The notes beneath the pieces are model-generated. The model saw nothing but the letters and a program-made list of their open reading frames with translations, searched no databases and was not told the DNA's origin. This document shows, piece by piece, positions 43,348-51,992 of a DNA stretch of 64,000 nucleotides (positions are counted from its first letter, which is position 1; each line of letters starts with the position of its first letter). A program made the position numbers and the translations under genes. The DNA is taken from the NCBI GenBank assembly GCA_947367055.1, contig CANBCI010000002.1, positions 1-64,000 on the forward strand, read 5' to 3'. The DNA comes from an uncultured Alphaproteobacteria bacterium (GTDB lineage: Bacteria > Pseudomonadota > Alphaproteobacteria > Rs-D84).

Positions 43348-45819
43348 ATGAAAATAAGAAAATCTGTTTTGTTGTTTTCAATGTTGAATTGCATCGCCGT
43401 GGGTACGTTTGCCCCGGCGTTTGCCGCAACTAAAAAGGCGTCCACCCAATCCGCAATTCAAAAAGGTGAAAACGTTCGGACAAAGGTAACCGCGACCGGT
43501 CTGTATGACCAGGCGTGCTATGATTCGTATTATGGCTGTATGGATCAGTTTTGTATTTTGGATAACTCAAATGGTGGTTCGTGCGCATGCAGTGATGAAA
43601 GCATAAAATTGGAAAAAGATTATGCTGCAATCAAAGATATTCTGGTAGAAGCGGATCGCATCGCCAACGTAGAAGTTGAAAAGATAGAGGCCGGTGCCCA
43701 GGCAGATATTATTTTTAACGGTGAACGCAAATATGGCGCCGACGGAAATGTCCTTGATGTTGATGAAAAGAGTGAAGAGGACACAAAAAAGGAAAAACGT
43801 AACAATTTGTTGGCCATGTTTAACACAACAAATGACGACGACGATGATATTTGGGAAAGCAGTGCTGCATTGATTGCGGACAAGCAAGGTGATGAATTGT
43901 TCTCCGCTGCCGAAGCGATTTGTATTGAACAGGCACCCGAATCCTGTGACAAGGACATTCAATTCCTGCGTCAATTGTACAAGCGTCAGATTCAGGCCGA
44001 TTGCAAGGCTTTTGAAAACAGTATTATATCCCAAAAAGCCGATGCTGATGTTGAAATGGCCAAGGCCGAGGCGGCTGTTCGCGCCGCGCTAAAGAAAAGC
44101 TTTAACGATGCGAACGAGTATGACCGCGGAAAATGTATGGTGGAATACAAAAAATGTATGCAAACCGAAGATGCGTGCGGTAGCAACTGGGAAAATTGTG
44201 TTTCCACGATTGCATCCGAAAACATGCAGCAAGAAGCGGTGCATACCAACGGAACAAAGGTTACGTCCGTTACCAAATATGACATCGCCGCGTCGACAAT
44301 GGAAATTTTGGAATCAAAACGCTATATCTGCGAATCCATATTGGATAAATGTATAGCCGTGCGTGATCTCGTGTGGACGGATTTTCTGCGCGAAGCGGCA
44401 CCGACAATCAAGATCGCAGAATTAGAGGCGGAATCAAAAATGCGTCAATCATGCTTAACCGATATTTCCGATTGTATTCAAACCGCATGTAAAGATGATA
44501 TTGTGGGCAAGGGCGTTAATACAATGGATGCCTGCCTGGCGCATCCGGACATGGTACGCAGTTTCTGTAAAGTGGAAATTGATAAGTGTGAACGCATGGA
44601 ACCGATGATTTGGGGATATGTCACCGACAAGCTAAAGGCGATGCGCGTGGATGCCTGCACGCAGGAGGTTAAAAATTGCTTTACCGCCGATACGCGTTGT
44701 GGAAAAAATTTTGAAAACTGCATTGGTATGGATTACGAGTATATGCATAATATTTGCCCGGTTGACACGTTGGTTGTGTGCAAGGCGGAAAATCCGAATT
44801 TCTCTATGGATGATTTGGATTCCATGCTGATGGGATTGTATTTGAACATTGACAACGCCGCATTAGATCAGTGTCAACTTCTAGTTGATAAAAAAATGAA
44901 GCAAATCTGCGGCAGTACGACCGATTGTAATAAATTCGCATCCGATGATACCATTGGAACGGGCAGTTTGCGTTCTCAAAAAGACGGAACGACATACCGC
45001 GTGACCGGAATGATATCGTTTGGCAGCATAAAAATGGGCGACGCGTCCGGCACGACGATTGATAACGGCGATGGCAAGCGCGTAAAATTGGAACCGGGCC
45101 AGATAGGTGTTGAAGAATATATTTCAAAAATACGCGAACGCAATGCGGGTGTCGTAAATAACGAAGGAATAATATCCGCCATTGAAGAGGAATTGAACAA
45201 TATCGCGGGTACTATAAACCGTACGATAGAAATGATAGAACAGGATCCGGAAATCCAGTTCTGTGTCAACGGCCGTGATTTGTCGCAAATAAACGGCAAG
45301 GGCCGCGGGGCGAACAACACCACCAGTGCGCGTTTTCCGAATTTGCTGAATTCCGTAAAGATGCAGATTGCGGTGTCGGCCCTGCGTCAGGCACAGGATA
45401 ATTACAATGCAAAATTGAACAAGGAGATAGCAGAGGCGACCAAGGACGCGTCCGCGGATTTGGCGCAATACATGTGTCAAAAGATTGCAGAAAACGGTGG
45501 CGCCGGCGGTACGGGCAGTGTGGATGCGTCAACACCATTGACACCGCCGTATGCGATTTCATATGATGTGGGATCGGGTCTGACAACCAAGGATTTAACC
45601 AGTGGCGGAACCGGGGAAACATCGGTCACCACAACCGCCGGCAGTGGCATGACCAAGACAGTCACCAGCATATTTAGCCGTGACACCAGAACATGTCATG
45701 TTTGTACGACGATATCAACACAGTCTTGTACAATCAAGGGCGGCAACTGGTTCCGCAAGGCAAACAAGAATTGTACGGTTGAAACCAAGGATCCGATTTG
45801 TGAAGATATAATAATGTAA
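43348..45819 (+). CDS. Large secreted Cys-rich protein, 823 aa, second of tandem pair
   Basis: The start is at ATG 43348 with a CGGGAGA SD and a signal peptide (SVLLFSMLNCIAVGTFAPAFA). It has CYDSYYGCMDQFC..CACSD, an acidic patch (NDDDDDIWES), CMVEYKKC..DACGSNWENC, and CIQTACKDD. The RCGKNFENCIG motif follows, with the CPVDTLVVC and LNIDN segment that aligns with the partial gene at window start. It lacks an obvious long Gly-zipper but ends with a Cys-rich tail (CHVCTTISTQSC). It is the second gene of a pair with 41164-43311. A role is not known. A strong terminator follows. Confidence 0.8.
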   Translation: MKIRKSVLLFSMLNCIAVGTFAPAFAATKKASTQSAIQKGENVRTKVTATGLYDQACYDSYYGCMDQFCILDNSNGGSCACSDESIKLEKDYAAIKDILVEADRIANVEVEKIEAGAQADIIFNGERKYGADGNVLDVDEKSEEDTKKEKRNNLLAMFNTTNDDDDDIWESSAALIADKQGDELFSAAEAICIEQAPESCDKDIQFLRQLYKRQIQADCKAFENSIISQKADADVEMAKAEAAVRAALKKSFNDANEYDRGKCMVEYKKCMQTEDACGSNWENCVSTIASENMQQEAVHTNGTKVTSVTKYDIAASTMEILESKRYICESILDKCIAVRDLVWTDFLREAAPTIKIAELEAESKMRQSCLTDISDCIQTACKDDIVGKGVNTMDACLAHPDMVRSFCKVEIDKCERMEPMIWGYVTDKLKAMRVDACTQEVKNCFTADTRCGKNFENCIGMDYEYMHNICPVDTLVVCKAENPNFSMDDLDSMLMGLYLNIDNAALDQCQLLVDKKMKQICGSTTDCNKFASDDTIGTGSLRSQKDGTTYRVTGMISFGSIKMGDASGTTIDNGDGKRVKLEPGQIGVEEYISKIRERNAGVVNNEGIISAIEEELNNIAGTINRTIEMIEQDPEIQFCVNGRDLSQINGKGRGANNTTSARFPNLLNSVKMQIAVSALRQAQDNYNAKLNKEIAEATKDASADLAQYMCQKIAENGGAGGTGSVDASTPLTPPYAISYDVGSGLTTKDLTSGGTGETSVTTTAGSGMTKTVTSIFSRDTRTCHVCTTISTQSCTIKGGNWFRKANKNCTVETKDPICEDIIM

Positions 45820-45833
45820 TCGGCTTGAAAAAC

Positions 45834-45861
45834 AAAGCGGGGGTTTGCCCCCGCTTTTTAT
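45834..45861 (+). terminator. Terminator of the Cys-rich pair
   Basis: AAAGCGGGGG/CCCCCGCTTT hairpin with T-run. Confidence 0.9.
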
Positions 45862-45933
45862 TGATATAATTCCCGTCACATATTCAGAAAAAAGTGATAT
45901 AATAATGACCGTTTAATCAGAGAGGGTTTTTAC

Positions 45934-46764
45934 ATGAATGTCATAGAAGTTACAAGTTTGGAATCTGTTTTGTCTTCGTTGGGGCAAACCGCGGTTAGGT
46001 TTGGGTTCAAATTGGTTGCGGCGATTGCGATATTTATTGCCGGAATGTGGCTGGCCAATCGCATAACATTGTCTATCCGCGCGATAATGGAACGCCGCCG
46101 GCTAGAGGCGTCGCTGCAATCGTTTCTGCTGTCTTTTATAAGCATAATGCTAAAGGTCTTTGTCATAATTGTTGTTTTGACGACGGTCGGGGTTCAGATG
46201 ACGTCAATAATTGCGGTTTTGGGCGCGGCGTCTTTGGCGGTCGGCATGGCTTTGTCGGGCACTATGCAAAATTTTGCCGGCGGGATAATATTGCTGCTGT
46301 TCAAACCGTTCCGGGTTGGTGATACTATAGAGGTCGCGACTGGTGACATCGGTGTTGTAAAAAAGATAATGATTTTCACGACCGAGGTTCGCACCTTTGA
46401 CAACCAGGTTGTATTTTTGCCGAACGGCGCACTGGCGAACGGTGTGATTACAAATCTGTCCCAGGGGGCATGGCGGCGCGTTGATATTAAAATCGGCGTT
46501 GAATACGGCACGAAAATAGACGCGGCCCGTCGCGAAATTATCTCGATTTTAAATGCGGACAAACGGATAAAGGCGGACCCGGCGCCATCTGTTTTTGTCA
46601 GTAGTCTGGATGACAGTGCGGTAACGCTAACCGTGCGGTTTTGGACCAAGTACGAAGATGTTGCGCCCGCCACTGCGGATATGCTGGAACGCATATATGA
46701 TGCGTTGCCGAAAAAGAAAATCAATTTCCCGTTCCCGCAAATGGATGTGCACGTGGTCAAATAA
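45934..46764 (+). CDS. MscS-family small-conductance mechanosensitive channel
   Basis: Three N-terminal TM helices (VAAIAIFIAGMWLAN, IMLKVFVIIVVLTTVGVQM, and the pore helix VLGAASLAVGMALSGTMQNFAGG) are followed by the cytoplasmic beta domain (GDTIEVATGDIGVV, VFLPNGALANGVITN). Length (276 aa) matches MscS. It opens on membrane tension and releases solutes after hypo-osmotic shock. A GTGATATAATAATG -10 region lies just upstream with AGAGAGG as SD. Confidence 0.92.
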   Translation: MNVIEVTSLESVLSSLGQTAVRFGFKLVAAIAIFIAGMWLANRITLSIRAIMERRRLEASLQSFLLSFISIMLKVFVIIVVLTTVGVQMTSIIAVLGAASLAVGMALSGTMQNFAGGIILLLFKPFRVGDTIEVATGDIGVVKKIMIFTTEVRTFDNQVVFLPNGALANGVITNLSQGAWRRVDIKIGVEYGTKIDAARREIISILNADKRIKADPAPSVFVSSLDDSAVTLTVRFWTKYEDVAPATADMLERIYDALPKKKINFPFPQMDVHVVK

Positions 46765-46849
46765 ATTTTTATTCCTAGTGTTGATTATTTTCGTTTTATG
46801 ATATAATTAACATAAACTAGAGTTTAATAAAGCAAAAGGAGATAAAGAC

Positions 46850-47224
46850 ATGAAAAAAATATCAATGTTGGCGTTGGTTGGTGCGTTTGCGGTGTCGGCG
46901 GCGCATGCGGGATTCCAGGGTGCCACCGCCCCGGCGCCGGCGGTTGGCGGCTTTGTCGGCGGCGCGGAAACAATTGTGACCGTTGCCCAGGTCAAGGATA
47001 TGCGCGATGATGTAAATGTTGTGGTCAAGGGCAAGATTTTACAGCGCGTAGGTGATGAAAAATATTTGTTTGAAGATGCGACCGGTTCAATTACCGTTGA
47101 AATAGACGACAAAGATTGGCGCGGCCAGACCGTGACGCCGGAAGACACCGTAAAATTATACGGCGAGGTTGACCGCGGTTTTCTGAAAACAGAAATCGAT
47201 GTGGATTATGTTCAAAAAATGTAA
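46850..47224 (+). CDS. Periplasmic BOF-domain protein (YgiW/YdeI family)
   Basis: The signal peptide (MKKISMLALVGAFAVSAAHA) ends before GFQGATAPAPAVGGF. The bacterial OB fold follows, with VTVAQVKDMRDDVNVVVKGKILQRVGDEKYLFEDATGSI, IDDKDW and the C-terminal VKLYGEVDRGFLKTEIDV. Members bind cationic or small molecules and protect against stress in enterobacteria. An AAAAGGAG SD is present. Confidence 0.9.
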   Translation: MKKISMLALVGAFAVSAAHAGFQGATAPAPAVGGFVGGAETIVTVAQVKDMRDDVNVVVKGKILQRVGDEKYLFEDATGSITVEIDDKDWRGQTVTPEDTVKLYGEVDRGFLKTEIDVDYVQKM

Positions 47225-47234
47225 TTAGAAACTG

Positions 47235-47259
47235 AAACCCGCCAAACGGCGGGTTTTTA
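47235..47259 (+). terminator. Terminator after the BOF gene
   Basis: AAACCCGCC/GGCGGGTTT hairpin with T-run, ending just before the -35 of leader RNA copy 3. Confidence 0.9.
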
Positions 47260-47260
47260 T

Positions 47261-47456
47261 TTGCATCCGTCAATTTTTATGCTATAATGCACAACGCAAA
47301 GGGAAACCGGCGCAAAGGTGTCATAACCTTTCCTAGTGTCAGAAATGACAACACTCCAGTTTGGCTGGAGGCGCGTGATATATCTAAATAAGCGCGACTA
47401 TTCTAGGGTAGTTATGAACCTCCAGCCGTTTGGTTATTCCAAACGGTTTTGTTTTT
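47261..47456 (+). ncRNA. Structured leader RNA, copy 3
   Basis: Promoter TTGCAT (47261-47266), 16 bp, TATAAT (47283-47288). Helix A: TCATAAC (47321-47327) with GTTATGA (47411-47417), and CCTAG (47332-47336) with CTAGG (47403-47407). Inner hairpin TGTCA-GAAA-TGACA. B strand GGCTGGAGG (47363-47371) pairs either with CTCCAG (47354-47359) or CCTCCAGCC (47419-47427, 9 bp). Small hairpin with loop TGATATATCTAAATAA. Terminator CCGTTTGG/CCAAACGG (47426-47446) and TTTTGTTTTT, sharing CC with B. A GGAGTG SD precedes ATG 47483. Confidence 0.82.
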
Positions 47457-47482
47457 AATTAACCAAACAAATGGAGTGAAAA

Positions 47483-47809
47483 ATGGCTGCATTAACAATG
47501 AGTGCATGGCAAATCGGACAGGCATTAAAATATGCACGCAAGAGCATATCTATGCTGCATGATGATACGGCACGCATGTTGAAAATAACCCGCGAAGAAT
47601 TAACATTATTTGAAAATGGCGAGGTTGAGATTCCAAAGCACATATTGGAAACGATATTTGCCTTGGGGCTGATGATGATGCACACGCGTGCAATGCAGGT
47701 GGATTATCATCACATGGCGCGTCAATGGCGTTATATGCACACCAAGGTAATTGACCTGCAGAAAAAAGTACAAAAAATTGATAAAACGCCAAACCCTGCG
47801 TTGCAGTAA
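47483..47809 (+). CDS. Small HTH-like protein behind leader RNA copy 3
   Basis: The 108-residue protein has an N-terminal helical segment (WQIGQALKYARKSISMLHDDTARMLKITREELTLFENGEVEIP) that reads like an XRE-type helix-turn-helix: AxxLKITxxELxxFExGExxIP. A longer helical tail contains several His and Tyr. There is no signal peptide. It could be a DNA-binding regulator, which is inference from the HTH resemblance. It starts about 27 bases after the leader terminator with a GGAGTG SD, so it is the likely regulated gene. A terminator shared with rplI follows. Confidence 0.65.
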   Translation: MAALTMSAWQIGQALKYARKSISMLHDDTARMLKITREELTLFENGEVEIPKHILETIFALGLMMMHTRAMQVDYHHMARQWRYMHTKVIDLQKKVQKIDKTPNPALQ

Positions 47810-47812
47810 AAA

Positions 47813-47837
47813 AATCCCCGCATTTGCGGGGTTTTTT
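47813..47837. terminator. Bidirectional terminator between 47483 gene and rplI
   Basis: AAATCCCCGC/GCGGGGTTT hairpin with T6 between convergent genes. Confidence 0.85.
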
Positions 47838-47863
47838 CACCAATATTGAATCCGATTTGGAAA

Positions 47864-48454
47864 TTATTCCGCGTCGGCTGATTTTTCTGCGGCGGCTTCC
47901 GGTTTTGCTTCGTCTGCCGCTTTTTCGGTGGCCGGTTCTTCGGCTTCTTCAACCTTTTTCGTGCCGAATGTCAGAACTTTGCCCGCAACCAGTGCGTCAA
48001 TTTCGTCCTGGGTCTGGGCAACATAAACCTTGACCGGAACAATTACATCCGCGTGCAGGGCGATTTTTGTATCAAATGCACCGATTGATTTGATTGGCGC
48101 ACCCAGCAATACCTGTGCGGATTCAACGGAAACATTTGCAACCTCTTTCAGCATGCGCGCAATATCGCGGCTTGATACGGAACCATACAGTTGGCCGGTA
48201 TCACCCGCCTGGCGAATCATGTGCAGTTTGGCGTTCTTGACCGCGTCAACATTGCCCTCTGCGGCTTTGCGGGCGGCATCCTGACGGGCAACCAATTCGG
48301 CCTTTTTCGCCTCGAACAATGCAACATTTTCGCGGGTCCAACGCATAGCCTTGCCGTTCGGCAACAGATAGTTGCGTGCATAACCCGTCTTAACTTCGAC
48401 TGTATCGCCGATATTGCCCAGTTTGTTGATTTTTTCTGTTAAAATAACCTTCAT
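47864..48454 (-). CDS. rplI: 50S ribosomal protein bL9
   Basis: The N-terminal bL9 signature (MKVILTEKINKLGNIGDTVEVKTGYARNYLLP) and the C-terminal domain (GQLYGSVSSRDIARML) are complete. A Glu/Ala/Lys-rich tail of about 40 residues is longer than in most bL9 proteins. It is the last gene of the rpsF-rpsR-rplI operon, about 90 bases after rpsR. Confidence 0.96.
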   Translation of the reverse strand: MKVILTEKINKLGNIGDTVEVKTGYARNYLLPNGKAMRWTRENVALFEAKKAELVARQDAARKAAEGNVDAVKNAKLHMIRQAGDTGQLYGSVSSRDIARMLKEVANVSVESAQVLLGAPIKSIGAFDTKIALHADVIVPVKVYVAQTQDEIDALVAGKVLTFGTKKVEEAEEPATEKAADEAKPEAAAEKSADAE

Positions 48455-48547
48455 CTTATCTGTCCTTTTTCAAGTTAGGGATTTATAAATCCCAGATTTA
48501 CAAAAAATTGATTAGAACGGCGCACCCGCGCCATTCTAAACGAATTA

Positions 48548-48775
48548 TTAACCCAAGTTGTTGCGAACAAACGGCATCAAGCCCAAATGGCGCGCGCGCT
48601 TGATAGCGGTTGCCAGGGCACGCTGATCTTTCTGGGAAACACCGCTGATGCGGGACGGCACGATTTTACCGCGTTCGGTAATATAGTGCGACAGTGTCTT
48701 GATGTCTTTGTAATCAATAACCTTGCCCTTTAACGGGTTGGATTTTTTACGATAAATTGCTGCTCTTACTGCCAT
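48548..48775 (-). CDS. rpsR: 30S ribosomal protein bS18
   Basis: Typical 75-residue bS18 with [50 protein letters not shown]. It overlaps the rpsF stop by one base (TAATG), so translation is coupled. It pairs with bS6 in the small subunit platform. Confidence 0.97.
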   Translation of the reverse strand: MAVRAAIYRKKSNPLKGKVIDYKDIKTLSHYITERGKIVPSRISGVSQKDQRALATAIKRARHLGLMPFVRNNLG

Positions 48776-49113
48776 TATTCTGCCTCCTCGGTGTTCTTTT
48801 TCATCATGATGGACGGCGTTTTTGACAATTCGTCAACGCGCACATTCAGAAAACGAATAACGTCTTCGTCAATGCGGGAACGACGTTCCAGTTCTGTAAT
48901 CTGGGAACCCGGCAATTCGATGTTCAGCATTACATAGTGAGCCTTGCGGTTTTTGCGGATGATATACGCCAGATTTTTCAATCCCCAGAATTCTGTGGAT
49001 TTTACATCGCCGCCCAGCTCTTTAATAATTTCGGTAAATTTAGCCGCTTTTTCTTTAACCTGCGGTTCGGTCAAGTCCTGGCGGAAAACCAAGACGCTTT
49101 CGTAATAAGCCAT
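48775..49113 (-). CDS. rpsF: 30S ribosomal protein bS6
   Basis: The bS6 fold is evident ([67 protein letters not shown]). First gene of the operon, with a GAGGAAA SD. A putative promoter (TTGCTT, 16 bp, CATAAT on the minus strand) lies about 60 bases upstream. Confidence 0.96.
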   Translation of the reverse strand: MAYYESVLVFRQDLTEPQVKEKAAKFTEIIKELGGDVKSTEFWGLKNLAYIIRKNRKAHYVMLNIELPGSQITELERRSRIDEDVIRFLNVRVDELSKTPSIMMKKNTEEAE

Positions 49114-49170
49114 TTTATTTCCTCTGGTTTATGCAGCCGATGACCCCATGTCATCAGCAGGAACCAGACA

Positions 49171-49198
49171 ATTATGTCTATTTTTTTAATAAAAGCAA
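49171..49198 (-). promoter_or_regulatory. Putative promoter of rpsF-rpsR-rplI
   Basis: Minus-strand TTGCTT (49193-49198), 16 bp, CATAAT (49171-49176). Confidence 0.5.
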
Positions 49199-49224
49199 GT
49201 TTTTTTTGATTTGAATAATCCCTA

Positions 49225-49254
49225 TTGACTTGGGCGGGGGAAATTTATTATCAT
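49225..49254 (+). promoter_or_regulatory. Promoter of the MotA/OmpA pair
   Basis: TTGACT (49225-49230), 18 bp, TATCAT (49249-49254). It lies inside the longer ORF of the track and shows that the real start is ATG 49275. Confidence 0.65.
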
Positions 49255-49274
49255 TTAATAACAAGAGAGATTTT

Positions 49275-50051
49275 ATGACGCATCAGTTTCACAGAAATCT
49301 TAATATAATGACGCTGTTTGCCGCGGTTTTGGCGGCCGGGGTCATTTTGTTTTATCGGCCGTTTCTGAATATTGCGACATCAAACATCATACTTAATGGA
49401 ATAATAATCGGCACGACTTTGTTTGGGGTCGGGCTGTGTTTTGTTGAAATGTTTCGACTGTTGCCGGAATACCGGTGGCTGTCGTTATATTTGTCCGGGC
49501 GGCGTACGGCGGATTTGCCGCCGCGTCTGCTGCGCCCGGTGGCGATGATGCTGCGCGCACGCCCGCGCCAGATTTCCGCCGCAACATTGAACGGAATGCT
49601 GGACATGATTCTGGTTCGGTTCGAAGATTCACGCGAATCCGTGCGCTATATCACAAATACATTGATATTTTTGGGCCTGCTGGGGACGTTCTGGGGGCTG
49701 ATTATGACCGTTGGCGGGTTTGCGGATTTAATCGCCGGTCTTGATTTTGAAAATGAATCCGTACTGCTGGCGATGCAGGCGGGCTTGGCGCGACCACTGG
49801 GCGGGATGTCAACCGCGTTCACCAGTTCGCTGCTGGGGCTGGGGGGCAGTTTGACAATCGGGTTTCTGGGGCTGCAGGTGCAGTTTGCGCAAAACGCGAT
49901 TTTCCGCGAGTTAGAGGATTATTTGGCGGCGCACACGCGCGCGGCGGCGCCCACCACGCCGATTGAAATAATACCGCAAATAAATCAGGCGGCGCGCAAT
50001 CTGGATAACAGTGTGAAGAATTTAGAAAGGGTGTTTTCCGAATTGGACTGA
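49275..50051 (+). CDS. MotA/TolQ/ExbB-family proton-channel-like protein
   Basis: Two N-terminal TM helices (LFAAVLAAGVILFY, IILNGIIIGTTLFGVGLC) are followed by an Arg-rich cytoplasmic loop. The conserved MotA/ExbB core (LIFLGLLGTFWGLIMTVGG, LARPLGGMSTAFTSSLLGLGGSL) comes next. Family members form the proton-driven stator of flagellar, Tol or Ton systems. No flagellar genes are in the window and the partner next door is an OmpA-type protein, so this is more likely an envelope-integrity or non-flagellar stator unit. AAGAGAGA is the SD. Confidence 0.88.
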   Translation: MTHQFHRNLNIMTLFAAVLAAGVILFYRPFLNIATSNIILNGIIIGTTLFGVGLCFVEMFRLLPEYRWLSLYLSGRRTADLPPRLLRPVAMMLRARPRQISAATLNGMLDMILVRFEDSRESVRYITNTLIFLGLLGTFWGLIMTVGGFADLIAGLDFENESVLLAMQAGLARPLGGMSTAFTSSLLGLGGSLTIGFLGLQVQFAQNAIFRELEDYLAAHTRAAAPTTPIEIIPQINQAARNLDNSVKNLERVFSELD

Positions 50052-50082
50052 CCCCGGGAAATAAAGAGAGAGAGGAAAAAAC

Positions 50083-51195
50083 ATGATGAACATTAGATTT
50101 CGCAATCAGACCAATGCCTGGCCGGGCTTTGTTGATTTGTTTTCAAATCTGGTTATCATATTGATATTTTTGCTGATTGTGTTCGTGTTTTTGTGGACAA
50201 CCACCAGCGTTTTTAACAAGAGCAGCGGCATCAAAACCGTCGCCCAGTTAAAGCAGGCCAATGCCGAACAGGCACAGACAATCCAGCAGATGACCGCGGA
50301 CGAGCAGGAGGCGAAACGACTGCTGATACTGGCGCGGGCGGAATTGGAAAATCTGGAAAACAGCAATGCGGAATTAACCACCGAATTGGAAGAAATTGAT
50401 TTAAGTATCGAGGATTTGGTGACGGCATATGAATCCAAGGTTATGGAATTGCAGGCCCAGGGCCAGGACATGCAGAAAATGGTTGCCGAATTAAGCCAGC
50501 AGTTGAATCAGGCAAACCTGGACAAGCAAAAGGCGACCGAACTGGAACAGGAACGGCGCGCATTGCAATCCGAAATGGAGGCACAGCGCATGTCGCTTCA
50601 GGAACAGTTGGCCAAACTGCAGGCATCGCTGGATGCGGCCGAAGAAAAGGCCAATGCCAAGGAAATTCAGTATGTTGAAATGTCAACGCGCCTGAACAAG
50701 GCACTAGCGGACAAGGTCGCGGAATTAAACGCCGTTGCACAATATCAGTCGGAATTTTACAAGGCGATAAAACTGGCGCTGGGGGATCGCACGACAATCC
50801 AGCCCGACGGCGACCGCTTTATCGTGTCCAGTGATATTTTGTTCCCCAGTGGTTCATACACATTGTCGCTGGAGGGTAAAAACCAATTGCGCGCGATTGC
50901 CGGTGTCATAAAGGGGCTGGAGGCAAAGATTCCGTCCGATGTAAATTGGATTATTCGTGTGGACGGCCATACGGACAAGCAACCGGTTGTGCCGGGAACG
51001 CGCGGGTATAAAAATAACACGGAACTGTCGCTGCTGCGTGCGACGGCGGTGGTTGATGCCCTGGCAGAGGCGGGCGTTTCGCGGCGGCGCCTGTTGCCCA
51101 GTGGGTTTGGCGACATGCACCCGGTGGAACTGGGCAACAGTCCGGATGCCCTGCAGAAAAATCGCCGTATTGAATTGCAGTTGACCAATAAATAA
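50083..51195 (+). CDS. MotB-like protein: TM helix, long coiled coil, OmpA peptidoglycan-binding domain
   Basis: A single TM helix (LVIILIFLLIVFVFLW) is preceded by RNQTNAWPGFVDLFSN, in which the Asp near the TM start may be the stator proton carrier. A coiled coil rich in Gln/Glu/Ala (about residues 55-220) precedes the OmpA domain (SSDILFPSGSYTLSLEG, VDGHTDKQPV, LSLLRATAVVDALAEAGVS, RRIELQL). It starts 31 bases after the MotA-like gene with an AGAGAGAGG SD, forming one operon with it. A terminator follows. Confidence 0.9.
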   Translation: MMNIRFRNQTNAWPGFVDLFSNLVIILIFLLIVFVFLWTTTSVFNKSSGIKTVAQLKQANAEQAQTIQQMTADEQEAKRLLILARAELENLENSNAELTTELEEIDLSIEDLVTAYESKVMELQAQGQDMQKMVAELSQQLNQANLDKQKATELEQERRALQSEMEAQRMSLQEQLAKLQASLDAAEEKANAKEIQYVEMSTRLNKALADKVAELNAVAQYQSEFYKAIKLALGDRTTIQPDGDRFIVSSDILFPSGSYTLSLEGKNQLRAIAGVIKGLEAKIPSDVNWIIRVDGHTDKQPVVPGTRGYKNNTELSLLRATAVVDALAEAGVSRRRLLPSGFGDMHPVELGNSPDALQKNRRIELQLTNK

Positions 51196-51198
51196 CCA

Positions 51199-51222
51199 AT
51201 CCCCCGAACGGGGGATTTTTTC
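51199..51222 (+). terminator. Terminator of the MotA/OmpA operon
   Basis: AATCCCCC/GGGGGATT hairpin and T-run. Confidence 0.9.
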
Positions 51223-51263
51223 AATAAACTTTTGTAATTGTATGCACTATAATAACCTCCGAC

Positions 51264-51917
51264 ATGAAATTGGAATCGGCTGGAATTTTGATTGATTTGC
51301 GCCCAATTGGCGAACGTGATGCGGTGGCGCGCGTATTTACCCGCGATTTTGGCGTTATGTGCGGCGTGATGCGCGCCGCCCAGATTGCAAAGAAAAACAT
51401 CCCGCTGGTGGGGCAGGTGGGGATTGCCACATGGAACGCGCGGCTGGATACGCAACTTGGCACCTTTCATTGGGAGGCGGAAAAAAATCTGGCCGCGGTG
51501 CTGATGATTGACGGGAAAAAACTGGCGCAAATGAATTCGGCATTTGCGTTGATTTCGGCATTATTGCCCGAACGGGAAGGGTATTCATCCCTTTATGATG
51601 AAACACTTGAATTTTTGCATGAATTGTCGGTGCCGTCGGGGGCCGGGGACGCGTATCTGCGTTGGGAAATAAATTTTTTGCGCGAATTGGGGTATGCACT
51701 GGACTTGTCACGGTGTGCGTCGTGCGGGGAAAGTGAAAATTTGAATTATTTGTCGCCGCGTACGGGTCGCGCGGTGTGCGACAATTGTGCCGCCCCATAT
51801 TTGGACAAGGTTTATAAATTGCCGCTAAATCCGGATATAACGATGCGTTTTATATCGCATGTATGCGAATCCCAGGGTGTTGATGTCCCAATCGCGCGCC
51901 GGATATTGATTAAATAA
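51264..51917 (+). CDS. recO: DNA repair protein RecO
   Basis: An N-terminal OB fold (ESAGILIDLRPIGERDAVARVFTRDFG) and a C-terminal helical domain with a zinc site (CASCGE..VCDNC) are present at typical length (217 aa). RecO works with RecR to load RecA on SSB-coated gaps. The 5' region has an AT-rich leader and no strong SD. Confidence 0.93.
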   Translation: MKLESAGILIDLRPIGERDAVARVFTRDFGVMCGVMRAAQIAKKNIPLVGQVGIATWNARLDTQLGTFHWEAEKNLAAVLMIDGKKLAQMNSAFALISALLPEREGYSSLYDETLEFLHELSVPSGAGDAYLRWEINFLRELGYALDLSRCASCGESENLNYLSPRTGRAVCDNCAAPYLDKVYKLPLNPDITMRFISHVCESQGVDVPIARRILIK

Positions 51918-51992
51918 AATTAAAGATTTATTCCTTGCACTGGGAGGATATTTTTTATATCCTAAACCTTGTTCAACAGAAAGGAGAAAAAT

